Positions 40,935 through 49,536 of a DNA stretch of 64,000 nt are shown here, one piece after another. Both the position numbers and the translations under genes were made by a program. Origin of the DNA: Ktedonobacter robiniae (GTDB lineage: Bacteria > Chloroflexota > Ktedonobacteria > Ktedonobacterales > Ktedonobacteraceae); NCBI RefSeq assembly GCF_016587375.1, contig NZ_BNJG01000002.1, positions 1,736,001 to 1,800,000 of the forward strand, given 5' to 3'. How positions within the stretch are numbered: the first letter of the stretch is position 1; the number at the start of each line of letters is the position of its first letter. The notes beneath the pieces were generated by a model that was not told the DNA's origin, made no database searches, and worked only from the letters and a program-made list of their open reading frames with translations.

Positions 40935-41894
40935 ATGACAACGGATTCCGGAAAAAAGACGAGGCGTACGATTCACCAGCACCAGTGGCACCAGGCCTGG
41001 GATAACAGCATTCCTCCGCTAGCCACTATTCAGTCGGGCGAAGAGGTCTTCTTCGACCTGCTGGATGCTTCCAATGGCGAAATAAAGCCAGATAGCACGG
41101 TTGATACCCTGCGGGCGCTGGATTTCTCGCGGGTGGACCAGGTCAATGGGCCTATCTATGTTGAAGGGGCCGAGCCTGGTGATACGCTCGAAGTCGAGAT
41201 GCTCGATTTGCAGCCAGCTAGTTGGGGGTGGACCGCGAATATTCCGGGCTTTGGCCTGCTTGCCGATGAGTTTCCCGAGCCTGCGCTCAAGATCTGGGAC
41301 TTGAGTGCTGGAGCGGATGGTTGGGGCGAGTTCGCGCCTGGTATTCGCATTCCCTTGAGCCCCTTCTGTGGCGAGATCGGCCTGGCTCCCGCTGAGCCTG
41401 GCGCCTTCTCGACCATTCCGCCATATCATCATGGTGGCAATATGGATACCAAGCATCTTACGAAGGGTGCGCATCTCTATCTGCCCGTGCAAGTTCCCGG
41501 CGCGCTTTTCTCGATGGGCGATGGGCATGCCGCCCAGGGCGATGGCGAGGTCTGTGGTACCGCTATCGAAACACCGATGCGGGCGACCGTTCGCCTCACG
41601 GTGCATAAAGACAAAAAGGTCCAGCAGCCCCACTTTCTGACCGCCGGTCCTTTGACGCCACGCACGAATACCGATAGATATTATGCTACTGATGGCATCG
41701 CTCCCGATCTACTGGAGGCCACACGCAGCGCCGTGCGCCATATGATTGAGCATCTACACACCACCTATGGCTTATCGCGGGTGGAGTCCTATATGCTCTG
41801 TAGCGTAGCTGTTGATCTCAAGCTCTGCGAAGTAGTCGATATGCCTAACTTTCTCGTGGGAGCCTTCCTTCCCCTGAGTATTTTTAGCAAGTAA
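40935..41894 (+). CDS. Acetamidase/formamidase-family protein
   Basis: The 319-residue protein shows FmdA/AmdA features: DQVNGPIYVEGAEPGDTLEV, GGNMDTKHLTKGAHLYLPV (the metal-binding H-rich and D-containing strand), ALFSMGDGHAAQGDGEVCGT, and SYMLCSVAVDLKLCEVVDMPN. These enzymes release ammonia from formamide or acetamide. Co-transcription with the APC permease supports a nitrogen-scavenging role. An intrinsic terminator closes the two-gene unit. Confidence 0.9.
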   Translation: MTTDSGKKTRRTIHQHQWHQAWDNSIPPLATIQSGEEVFFDLLDASNGEIKPDSTVDTLRALDFSRVDQVNGPIYVEGAEPGDTLEVEMLDLQPASWGWTANIPGFGLLADEFPEPALKIWDLSAGADGWGEFAPGIRIPLSPFCGEIGLAPAEPGAFSTIPPYHHGGNMDTKHLTKGAHLYLPVQVPGALFSMGDGHAAQGDGEVCGTAIETPMRATVRLTVHKDKKVQQPHFLTAGPLTPRTNTDRYYATDGIAPDLLEATRSAVRHMIEHLHTTYGLSRVESYMLCSVAVDLKLCEVVDMPNFLVGAFLPLSIFSK

Positions 41895-41910
41895 GCACTA
41901 AGTTAGTAAA

Positions 41911-41953
41911 AGAGAGCATCTTCATGCCAGGTGCTGAAGATGTTCTCTTTTTG
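41911..41953 (+). terminator. Intrinsic terminator of the permease-amidase operon
   Basis: AGAGAGCATCTTCA (41911-41924) pairs with TGAAGATGTTCTCT (41935-41948, one G-U pair) and is followed by five T, 16 bases after the amidase stop. Confidence 0.85.
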
Positions 41954-42001
41954 CCTGTCAGGGCAGAGGTAGCACCAATGCCCTTTTTGAGGAGAATTTT
42001 C

Positions 42002-42859
42002 TTGGAAAATACTTTCTGGCAAGCTATTATTGACGCTGATTATGCCGTCCCTGAAGGGCAAAGTGCAAGTGCGCTCCTGCCAGAACTACTGGCCATGCTG
42101 GGTTCGACAGACCCGGTTCTGCGTGATGAGTATTGCTATCCGATCCTGGCAGTCTGGATCGAGCGCGGTCTCTATACCCCCGCAGAATTGCGAGCCATGG
42201 GACGACAGATGGAGGATAACCTGAAGGTAGGCATCACAGAGCCTGGGAGTGATGCTGTTTTTCTGCGCACATTTTCGGCCCTGATTCTCGAATGTGTGAT
42301 TGAGTATGATCAGCTTCAGCCATTTCTCGAAGAGCAGGAGGTGCGAGCCTGGCTGGAGGCTTCATTGCAGTACCTGGAGCAGGAACAGGATCTGCGTGGA
42401 TACGTTCAGGTTAAAGGTTGGGCGCATTCGGCTGCCCATACTGCTGACCTCCTCATGATACTGGCACAGAATCGCTATCTCGGCGTGGCTGATCTGGAGC
42501 GCATCCTCAATGCTATTGCGGACAAGGTGCGTAAGCGCGTGGCACATGTTTACCTCTATGGTGAGGATGATCGCCTGGCCTATGCCGTACGCAAAGCCCT
42601 GAAGCGCGACCTGCTAGAAATGCCATTTCTCACTGCCTGGCTGGAGCGCTTGACTGCGTCAGAGGGGCTATCCAACTGGTTTCAGGCTAGTTTTAAAGAA
42701 ACTGATGTCTCGGCTTCTAACAATATCAGGGAATTTGTGCGTAGCCTCTATTTCCAGCTCAAATTTGCCCCGGAGCCACCAACGATTACGCCCGAGCTCT
42801 TCCCTGTGCTTGAGGAGACGTTGCGTACGCTTGGTTCTGTATTTTACAGTATGGCGTAG
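42002..42859 (+). CDS. DUF2785 family protein
   Basis: The preferred start is TTG 42002 with GAGGAG at 7 bases; the product then begins at the domain (ENTFWQAIIDADYAVPEG). ATG 41978 is an alternative, and the ATG at 41924 lies inside the preceding terminator. The 285-residue, all-helical protein matches DUF2785: LLPELLAMLGSTDPVLRDEY, RTFSALILECVIEYDQ, GYVQVKGWAHSAAHTADLL. No enzymatic motif is known for this family. It is set off from the amidase operon by the terminator. Confidence 0.8.
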   Translation: MENTFWQAIIDADYAVPEGQSASALLPELLAMLGSTDPVLRDEYCYPILAVWIERGLYTPAELRAMGRQMEDNLKVGITEPGSDAVFLRTFSALILECVIEYDQLQPFLEEQEVRAWLEASLQYLEQEQDLRGYVQVKGWAHSAAHTADLLMILAQNRYLGVADLERILNAIADKVRKRVAHVYLYGEDDRLAYAVRKALKRDLLEMPFLTAWLERLTASEGLSNWFQASFKETDVSASNNIREFVRSLYFQLKFAPEPPTITPELFPVLEETLRTLGSVFYSMA

Positions 42860-42973
42860 TAAGAAGAGATTCTGAAGGTTTGCCACCTGCATCAACAGTA
42901 GCTTCTTCTCATATGGAGAAGTCGTATCCTCGTTTGTTAAAGCGAGTAGATCATTATTTTTGTGAGAGGGTTT

Positions 42974-43383
42974 ATGCATAGCGATGATATGGCCATATTA
43001 CAGCAGGCGCGGCAGGAGTTGCGAGAGGGGAAGCCGCAGGAGGCCTTTCGTATTTTTCGTCCCGTGTTGAGCTATTCGGGAAAGACCTGGGGCGAAGCGA
43101 CTTTGTGGAGGCGTGGAGCGTCTTTGCAGAGATCGCAGCGGCCCTGGCGGGTGAGGAATTTGCCAATTTTGTGCGCGCAGTCGTACGTAACCCCGAGGAT
43201 GTTCGCGCGCTGTATGATCTGGGCTATCAACTGATTGAGCAGGAGCTTCCAGACCTGGCGGCAACAGCACTGGCACAGGCTCACGCCCAGGCTCCAGATT
43301 CCCCAGGCGTGCTCAATGAGCTAGTAAGCGCCCTGGAGCATTTAGGCTTAAATGCGGAGGCGTGCCGTAGCTGCAAACGCTGA
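42974..43383 (+). pseudogene. Small helical-repeat (TPR-like) protein interrupted by a -1 frameshift
   Basis: The frame from ATG 42974 encodes MHSDDMAILQQARQELREGK then PQEAFRIFRPVLSYSGK. After that the coding character moves to the -1 frame: DLGRSDFVEAWSVFAEIAAA, FVRAVVRNPEDVRALYDLGY and on to ACRSCKR (stop 43381-43383). Both halves form paired helices of TPR type. The switch falls at GGGAAAG (43078-43084), read G GGA AAG, which is a -1 slippery heptamer by form; a one-base deletion in the A run is equally possible. An uninterrupted product would have 136-137 residues. Confidence 0.6.
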
Positions 43384-43546
43384 CACAAACGATGGCTGGC
43401 GCGTATGGTAGCGCCGTATCTGCGGCTTTGAGAACAGAGGGTCGCCGCCAGCGACTATGGGATAGCTCGCCAGTAAAGAGCTCGCGCTTCGCGTAAGCTA
43501 AGTTGTTTCCTTCTTATCTACACTCCCACTACCAAGTTGTAGGGGG

Positions 43547-43586
43547 CTGGCTTCTTATGCTTGCCACGGGAAGCCAGTCTTTTTTG
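43547..43586 (+). terminator. Intrinsic terminator
   Basis: CTGGCTTC (43547-43554) pairs with GAAGCCAG (43570-43577), followed by TCTTTTTTG. It lies about 165 bases downstream of the helical-repeat gene, in a 350-base stretch (43384-43733) with no other gene, and separates it from the carboxylesterase. Confidence 0.75.
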
Positions 43587-43733
43587 CCTGTTTGTTTCTT
43601 GAAAAGAGAAATACGCGTGTGATACACTTGATGCACAAACAAGCAGTAAAGTATTTCTGCTTTTAAGAGTATGCCCTTGCTGGTTTATAAGCAGGTAGGT
43701 CGAGGAAGACCTGCCAATACACAGGAGGTGTCT

Positions 43734-45221
43734 ATGAACACAGTTGTCAGGACACGCCAGGGAGCGGTGCGCGGGAGCCTGGTAGATGGCGTGTTCGCCT
43801 TCAAGGGAATTCCTTATGCGGCTGCACCCTTTGGCTCGCGTAGATTTTTGCCACCTCAGCCAGCTCCGGCCTGGGATGGCGTTCGCGATGCGCTTACCTA
43901 TGGCCCTACCGTACCTAAGCCACCTTATTTTCCACCTTTCGATGTCCTGCTTCCTGAGCCAGTAATCGCTGGCGAAGAGTGTCTGAATCTGAATATCTGG
44001 ACGCCTGGCATAGGAGACGCCAGTCTGCCAGTCATGGTCTGGATTCACGGCGGAGCCTTTAGAAATGGGACGGGCGCGATCCCAACCTATGATGGCAGTC
44101 GTTTCGCGCGCGATGGCGTGGTGTGCGTAACCATTAATTACCGCCTCGGAATCGATGGATTTCTCTATTTGGGCGATGGGAACGCCAATCGTGGCCTGCT
44201 TGACCAGGTCGCCGCGCTTGAATGGGTGCACGAGAATATAGCAGCCTTCGGCGGTGATCCTGGTAATGTAACGATCTTTGGTGAATCCGCGGGTGGTATG
44301 AGCGTTACTTCGCTACTTTCCATGCCGCGCGCGGAGGGGCTTTTCCGCCGGGCTATCGCGCAGAGTGGCGCGGGCCACCATGCGCATACACCTGAGACCG
44401 CGCGACTGGTGACACAGTATCTCGCTGAACTACTCCAGGTCGAAGCTGCTCCCGATGCCCTGGCGGCTATTCCGCTTGAGCGCCTGGTCGCGGCTCAGGT
44501 AGAGTTAGCGAATGATGTTATTAAGCGCCCTGATCCTGAGCTCTGGGGCGAGGTGCTTGTCAACCTGATGCCATTTGAGCCGACCATTGATGGTAATGTC
44601 CTGCCCCAGTTGCCGATCAAGCATATTTTTGCCGGGGCCGGTAAGGGTGTTGAGGTGCTGGTGGGGACGAATAGCGAAGAGTATCGCTTCTTCACTGTCC
44701 CTCCTGGGCTGGTCGACGCCGTCACCGATCAATACCTATCCACGATCATCGCGGCGTATGGACTTCCCTTAGAGGAGACGCTGGCAACCTATCGCGCCTT
44801 GCTGCCGGAGGGGAGCCGTGGTGATATCTTGACATCCATTATGACGGACCAGGTCTTCCGTATTCCGGCTATACGCCTGGCCGAAGCAGTCGCGGAACGT
44901 GGAGACGCGGCCTATATGTATGAGTTTACCTGGCGCTCACGCCAGTTTGATGATCGCCTGGGCGCGTCCCATACCCTGGAAATTCCCTTTGTCTTTGATA
45001 ATCTGCATATGCCGGAATATTATAACCTTCTGGGCGACAATCCTCCGCAGGAGCTAGCCAACGAGATGCATGCCTCCTGGGTGACTTTCGCCAAATATGG
45101 CGATCCAGGCTGGCCGCGCTACGACCTGAAGCGGCGTGCTACGATGAACTTCAATACTCTCTCAGAGGTCATCGACGATCCTCACCAGGCCGAGCGCGTT
45201 TTGTGGGAAGGGAGGCGCTAA
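43734..45221 (+). CDS. Carboxylesterase type B
   Basis: ATG 43734 (MNTVVRTRQGAVRG) follows a consensus AGGAGG at 5 bases. The 495-residue alpha/beta-hydrolase shows FKGIPYAAAPFGSRRF, EDCLNLNIW-type EECLNLNIWTPG, the oxyanion HGGAF, the nucleophile elbow FGESAGGMS (Ser), an acidic residue region GTNSEEYRFF, and His in GASHTLEIPFVF. These are all elements of family B esterases. No signal peptide, so cytoplasmic. It hydrolyses carboxylic esters, possibly including xenobiotic esters; the substrate is unknown. Confidence 0.92.
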   Translation: MNTVVRTRQGAVRGSLVDGVFAFKGIPYAAAPFGSRRFLPPQPAPAWDGVRDALTYGPTVPKPPYFPPFDVLLPEPVIAGEECLNLNIWTPGIGDASLPVMVWIHGGAFRNGTGAIPTYDGSRFARDGVVCVTINYRLGIDGFLYLGDGNANRGLLDQVAALEWVHENIAAFGGDPGNVTIFGESAGGMSVTSLLSMPRAEGLFRRAIAQSGAGHHAHTPETARLVTQYLAELLQVEAAPDALAAIPLERLVAAQVELANDVIKRPDPELWGEVLVNLMPFEPTIDGNVLPQLPIKHIFAGAGKGVEVLVGTNSEEYRFFTVPPGLVDAVTDQYLSTIIAAYGLPLEETLATYRALLPEGSRGDILTSIMTDQVFRIPAIRLAEAVAERGDAAYMYEFTWRSRQFDDRLGASHTLEIPFVFDNLHMPEYYNLLGDNPPQELANEMHASWVTFAKYGDPGWPRYDLKRRATMNFNTLSEVIDDPHQAERVLWEGRR

Positions 45222-45285
45222 ATGGCTTGTTTGCTAAATCTGCGGTGCCTCCCAGGCGAGTGGCTGCCTCGTTTTGTTTCAAGTA

Positions 45286-45867
45286 CTATGGGTAGGTTTT
45301 TTCCTGTCTAGAGAGCATTTCTATAAACTTCTGGATGCGGGCTGAGCGGGTCTCAGCCTTCTTCGCTGTTTGAATACTATAGAGGATGGCATAGCGGTTC
45401 CTGTTATTTAGGGTAGCAAAAAACTCCTTTGCCAGTGGGTGCTGGTCCAGCTCGCTTTGGAAGTCGTCAGGGATACCTATTTTGCTCTGTGACTCGTAGG
45501 CGTGCTCCCAGCGTCCATCAGCTTTCGCCCGCTCTATCTGTTTCTGTCCCGCTGGCTGCATTCTGCCCTCCGCGATAAGCACCATTGCCTTCTCGCGATT
45601 GACCTGCGACCACATGCTCCGGGCTCCTCGCGGTGTAAATTTTTGCAGCCAGTATTGCTCATCTAATGAGGCCTTCTGCCCATCGATCCAACCGTAGCAG
45701 AGGGCTACATCCAGAGCCTCTGCATACGAAATAGATGGGATGCCGCTCTCCTTCTTTGCGAGCTTAAGCCAGAGGCCCTTTGCCTCGTCATGTTTTTCGT
45801 GTAGCCATGATTCCCAGTCTTGTTGTGTGGTGAACCCAATGGTGGGCAAATTTTCAGTACTTGCCAT
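45286..45867 (-). CDS. YdeI/OmpD-associated family protein
   Basis: The 193-residue protein shows the family core SYAEALDVALCYGWIDGQKA, given as ALDVALCYGWIDGQ, then FTPRGARSMWSQVNREKA and a C-terminal helical part with FFATLNNRNRYAILYSIQTA. Family members are called 'bacteriocin-protection' or YdeI proteins from distant resemblance, with no firm biochemical role. It starts 4 bases after the stop of the SRPBCC gene, so the two genes form an operon. Confidence 0.82.
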   Translation of the reverse strand: MASTENLPTIGFTTQQDWESWLHEKHDEAKGLWLKLAKKESGIPSISYAEALDVALCYGWIDGQKASLDEQYWLQKFTPRGARSMWSQVNREKAMVLIAEGRMQPAGQKQIERAKADGRWEHAYESQSKIGIPDDFQSELDQHPLAKEFFATLNNRNRYAILYSIQTAKKAETRSARIQKFIEMLSRQEKTYP

Positions 45868-45871
45868 AAGG

Positions 45872-46321
45872 TTATCCCTCGATGAGCCGCTTCAGGGTAG
45901 TCAGTACGCTGTTCTCGCTCTCCTCACCTACCCCATTATCACCTTTTTCAGACGATTCCTGTGGCAGCATCTCTCTGGGATCATCCTGAATGATAGTGAG
46001 TGTTGTCTGGTCGCTGGTGTCTTCTAGCAGGTAGGTCATGGTAAAGTAGTTCTCTGGCTTATCCTCCAGGCCCGGGTGAGGAAAGAAGAGAGTGTACTTG
46101 ACCAACTTCTCTGGCTCAACTTCCAGGATCGTGCCTTTTTGCTCAAAGACTGCGCCCTCCCACTCATTGCGGAAGACGATGGGACCGCCTACCCGCCAAT
46201 TGGTAATGAGGTCGGAGCCGTACTGCCATTGCTTTACCAACTCTGGTTGCGTGATTGCGCCCCACACGCTGGCGGCTGATGCGTTTATGGTGATTTTTGA
46301 GATGGTTGTGCGATTGCTCAT
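45872..46321 (-). CDS. SRPBCC / AHSA1-type ligand-binding protein
   Basis: ATG 46321 (MSNRTTISKITINAS) with AAGGAG 6 bases upstream is chosen; the frame runs to 46579 through the palindrome at 46369. The 149-residue product has the START/AHSA1 helix-grip fold: ASAASVWGAITQPELVKQW, GGPIVFRNEWEGAVFEQKG, VKYTLFFPHPG and TTLTIIQDD. Such proteins bind hydrophobic ligands or help Hsp90-type chaperones. It is the first gene of an operon with the YdeI-like gene. Confidence 0.82.
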   Translation of the reverse strand: MSNRTTISKITINASAASVWGAITQPELVKQWQYGSDLITNWRVGGPIVFRNEWEGAVFEQKGTILEVEPEKLVKYTLFFPHPGLEDKPENYFTMTYLLEDTSDQTTLTIIQDDPREMLPQESSEKGDNGVGEESENSVLTTLKRLIEG

Positions 46322-46368
46322 ATTTTCTCCTTGATAGTGTATGGTAGCAGTGAACTGTGGTTGACCTA

Positions 46369-46431
46369 CGCTGCTCAAGCATGTGTTTGCATATAATAGA
46401 CCGTTAATATGTAAACACATGCTTGAGCAGC
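46369..46431. terminator. Long hairpin between VOC and SRPBCC genes
   Basis: CGCTGCTCAAGCATGTGTTT (46369-46388) pairs exactly with 46413-46432, then six further pairs (one G-U) leave a 12-base loop. It lies between co-directional genes, 14 bases past the stop of... the reverse-strand order makes it upstream of the VOC stop at 46446, so it follows the VOC gene in its direction of transcription and precedes the SRPBCC gene. Confidence 0.6.
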
Positions 46432-46445
46432 GCCAGGCGGGGCTG

Positions 46446-46853
46446 TTATGCAGTTGGTAGTTCAGAGGCCTGGAGAGGGCTGTATAGCTCGACGAGGTTT
46501 CCATCGGGGTCGCTGATATGGGCTGTGCGGGCGCGCCATTCGGGGCGGTCATGTGGTCCCGAGACTTCGATGGCACCACGTTTGATGAGGTCGGCGTAGG
46601 TGGTATCTACATCGTCCACACCAAAGGTCAGTACCGTTTGGCGACCCGTGGGAGCGGCAGTAGGGGTGACTTCGCCCAGGGCGGAGGCGAAGCCATCACG
46701 CTGGTAGAGTTCTATCCCGGTGCTGCCAGTCTCAAAATAGGCGTAGCCCATTGATTCATCGCTATAGGTCATGTTTAATCCCAGTAGGTCATGCCAGAAG
46801 CGAACCGAGGTCGCAAAATCATTAACCAGTAGACGCATAGAGGCGAATTTCAT
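46446..46853 (-). CDS. VOC-superfamily (glyoxalase-like) protein
   Basis: ATG 46853 (MKFASMRLLVNDFATS) with AAGGAGC upstream is preferred to the frame start at 46883. The 135-residue protein has two beta-alpha-beta units: FWHDLLGLNMTYSDESMGYA, the FETGSTGIELYQRDGF strand pair, TVLTFGVDDVDTTYADLIKR, and HISDPDGNLVELYSP. The C-terminal GNLVEL glutamate typical of metal-dependent members is present. Substrate unknown; roles range from dioxygenase to drug binding. Confidence 0.83.
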   Translation of the reverse strand: MKFASMRLLVNDFATSVRFWHDLLGLNMTYSDESMGYAYFETGSTGIELYQRDGFASALGEVTPTAAPTGRQTVLTFGVDDVDTTYADLIKRGAIEVSGPHDRPEWRARTAHISDPDGNLVELYSPLQASELPTA

Positions 46854-46974
46854 CAGAGGCTCCTTTTTCCTGCTTTTAAACAAAGATGCAATCTTTGTTT
46901 CTCACGTTTCTTGATCTGCATAGGTAGCATATCACTAGTAGAGGAGAGATTTGGTCCTAAATTCAAGCAAATTT

Positions 46975-49239
46975 TTATTCATTTCCGTTGGCGAGGGGGA
47001 GGCTAAACCAGAAGGTCGAGCCTTTGCCAGAGATGCTTTCAACATCCACCTCTCCTTGGTGTTGTTCTATGAGGGTTTGACAAATATATAGGCCCAGGCC
47101 CAGACCTTTCCCTGAGCCGCTTTGCACTGGCACCTCCTTGATCTGGTGGAAGCAGCGCCAGACCTTCTCCTGAGCTTCTTTTGAGAGGCCCGGCCCGTGA
47201 TCTCGCACCCAGACGCGGGCCATATTCTCCTGAACGGCTAACCCGATGTGTACCGGCTGATCTGAGCTCGAATAGCGGATGGCATTCGTCACATAGTTCG
47301 TTATCACCTGGCCGATGCGGTTCTGGTCAATTAGGACGTTGACCGGCGTGTCTTCTGGCAATTCAAGTAGGAGTTGGCGCTCAGGAGCTACTAAGCGGAG
47401 GTCTTCGACGGTCTCGCGTATGATGGGGATCAGGTCGCAGCGCTGTAATGAGAGCTTTAAGGTGCCAGATGTAATACGTGAGACATCCAATAAGTCGTTA
47501 ATCAAGTGGGTTTGGATATCGACTTGCCGGACGCCATTCGCCAGGTTTTTCTGCATACCGTCAAAGAATGAGACCATCTCTGGAGAGAGATTATCCGTCT
47601 TGTTGATAAAGCGCCTGAGGCGTCGTTCGATTAGTTGGAGCGTTCCTCGGAGAGCGGCCAGGGGGGTCCTAAGCTCATGACCAGTTATACCCAGGAAGAG
47701 ATCTTTTTGTTTCTCCATTTCCTTACGCGAAGTCTGATCCAGGGCGAAACACAGAAATAATGGGGGTGAGCCTTCCCGACGGAAGAGCGCACGCCCAATG
47801 AGCACCGGCACGCGCTTACCACCTTTGGTGATATATTCTTTTTCATATGGTTGGGCAACTCCCGTTCTCAGTGCCTCCTCTATTGCCTCAGTGTCTCTTG
47901 CGCGAGTCTGGGGAGTAGTGATGATATCCCACTTCATCTGACCAGCCGCCAGGTCTTCTTGCGTGTAGCCAAGAAGCGAGAGGAAGGCCTCGTTGGCTTC
48001 GAGAATGTTGCCTTCCCTATCCGTTGTTATTATACCAATGATATTGGATTCCCTAAGGCGGTTAAAGCGGGCTTCGCTCTCTCTTAGGGCCTCTTCTATC
48101 TGTTTCCGTTCGCTGATATCGTGAAAGTATATTGATAGCCCATGGGGCTGAGGATACACACGTGTCTCGACCCAACGCTGGAAGGCGGGATGGAATGCTT
48201 CAAAATGTGTTGCTTGCTGTGTTGCCATCGCTGTGCGGTAGCGATCCTCAAATATTGTGCCGAGGAGCATAGGTACAACCTCCCACATATCCTTGCCCAA
48301 TACCTCTTCGCGTTTCTTGCCCAAATACGTTTCCATGCGCTGGTTTACATAGAAATAACGCCACTGTGAATCGAGGCAGAGAAAGGCATCAGTGATACTT
48401 TCTAGAATGGTGGTCACCTCGTCTTTGGCTTCCTGAAGTTCTTTTTCTGTGTGTTTTAGCTCAGTAATGTCCAGCGTGGCGCCCACCACGCGTGTCGGTT
48501 TTCCAGTCTCATCACAGATGACTTGTGCTCGGTCTGTAAGCCAATGCACACTCCCATCAGGCCAGATCGTACGGTAGTCTTTGCTATATTCTTTCTTCTC
48601 GGCTATGGCCTGCATGTTACTCTGACGGGTGCGCTCACGGTCGTCAGGATGTAAAGCTTCCAGGAAACGCTCATCGCTGATGGGGATTTCTGATGACAAA
48701 CCAAAGAGGGCTCTTTTCTGATCTGTCCACACTAGCTCATCCTTGATAAGATCCCAATCCCACATGCCTACGCCAGAAGCCTTCAAGGCGAACTGTATCT
48801 GTGCCTCGCTCATCTGTTCCGTCTGCATCTGCTTCGTAAGGTTATTGCCACAGGCTAAAACCTCGCCGATTGTGCCGGAAGCTTCGCGTACAGGGATGAA
48901 ACGCAGGTGTACCAGGTGATACGAGTTATCATAGCCACGGATATGGCATACTAGTTCGCTTGTATGTCCAGAGTTGATAGCCTGGTGTAGCGCGTCTTCT
49001 CCTTGCTGCCGATCCATGGGATGAACAGCATCAAGCCACCCTCGACCAGGATATACAAATTCCTGCTGGTCAGGAAGTGTTTGCCAACTAGAACTAATGG
49101 CTTGTATCTCTCCTGCTGGCGTTAAAATCCAGAAGACATCGAACATTTCTTGCGTAAGTGCAGAAAGTCGCGACGATGCGGTCAGGCCAGGAGTCCAGGT
49201 ATTGCCATCTTCTTGAAACAGAGGGTGTTCTGAATGCAT
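46975..49239 (-). CDS. Soluble sensor histidine kinase with four PAS domains
   Basis: The 754-residue protein lacks transmembrane segments. PAS-type domains occur at about 28-135, 145-262 (GVGMWDWDLIKDELVWTDQK, PAS_3 type), 272-378 and 388-505 (NIIGIITTDREGNILEANEA). HisKA has phosphoacceptor H521 (LGITGHELRTPLAALRG), and HATPase_c has N-box NYVTNAIRYSSSD and G-boxes RDHGPGLSKEA and GKGLGLGLYICQTLI. No receiver domain or adjacent response regulator is present, so it is an orphan kinase. Cytoplasmic PAS sensing of redox state, light or small ligands is possible. Confidence 0.9.
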   Translation of the reverse strand: MHSEHPLFQEDGNTWTPGLTASSRLSALTQEMFDVFWILTPAGEIQAISSSWQTLPDQQEFVYPGRGWLDAVHPMDRQQGEDALHQAINSGHTSELVCHIRGYDNSYHLVHLRFIPVREASGTIGEVLACGNNLTKQMQTEQMSEAQIQFALKASGVGMWDWDLIKDELVWTDQKRALFGLSSEIPISDERFLEALHPDDRERTRQSNMQAIAEKKEYSKDYRTIWPDGSVHWLTDRAQVICDETGKPTRVVGATLDITELKHTEKELQEAKDEVTTILESITDAFLCLDSQWRYFYVNQRMETYLGKKREEVLGKDMWEVVPMLLGTIFEDRYRTAMATQQATHFEAFHPAFQRWVETRVYPQPHGLSIYFHDISERKQIEEALRESEARFNRLRESNIIGIITTDREGNILEANEAFLSLLGYTQEDLAAGQMKWDIITTPQTRARDTEAIEEALRTGVAQPYEKEYITKGGKRVPVLIGRALFRREGSPPLFLCFALDQTSRKEMEKQKDLFLGITGHELRTPLAALRGTLQLIERRLRRFINKTDNLSPEMVSFFDGMQKNLANGVRQVDIQTHLINDLLDVSRITSGTLKLSLQRCDLIPIIRETVEDLRLVAPERQLLLELPEDTPVNVLIDQNRIGQVITNYVTNAIRYSSSDQPVHIGLAVQENMARVWVRDHGPGLSKEAQEKVWRCFHQIKEVPVQSGSGKGLGLGLYICQTLIEQHQGEVDVESISGKGSTFWFSLPLANGNE

Positions 49240-49342
49240 GAGCTTCCTTCTTTTTTTTGCCTCTCTCTTACTGGTATAGTACCAGCCTCCAAGCGGTAAA
49301 GGCTGCCTTTGCGTAAGTTTTCGCGCCCGCGTCGCTTAAGAG

Positions 49343-49425
49343 TAAGGGGTGTGTGCATGGAAAACGGCTATGACCGTTTTCCATGCACACACCCCTTATA
49401 CCAACGGCTTGCGCAGCGAGCCGAG
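49343..49425. repeat. Palindromic repeat family P2, copy 2
   Basis: TAAGGGGTGTGTGCATGGAA and five more bases (49343-49367) pair perfectly with 49374-49398 around CTATGA, followed by a small hairpin GGCTTGC-GCA-GCGAGCC and CCGAGG. It shares the AAGGGGTGTG arm start, the GGAAAA...TTTTCC inner arms, the GCGAGCCGAGG tail and the downstream flank with copy 1 at 8908-8990. It occupies the divergent region between the PAS kinase and the WYL regulator. Confidence 0.75.
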
Positions 49426-49536
49426 GAGAATTGGAAGTTTATGCAGGGCAAGGGAAAACATTGTACTTTATCAGTGGTAGAGGATAAAATACATTTCTAA
49501 TGAGCGATACAAAGAATACATAAGCGAGGGAAGGCA

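Noticed and set aside
43518..44231. 237-residue reverse open frame
   Set aside because: Overlaps an intrinsic terminator and the well-supported carboxylesterase start on the other strand.
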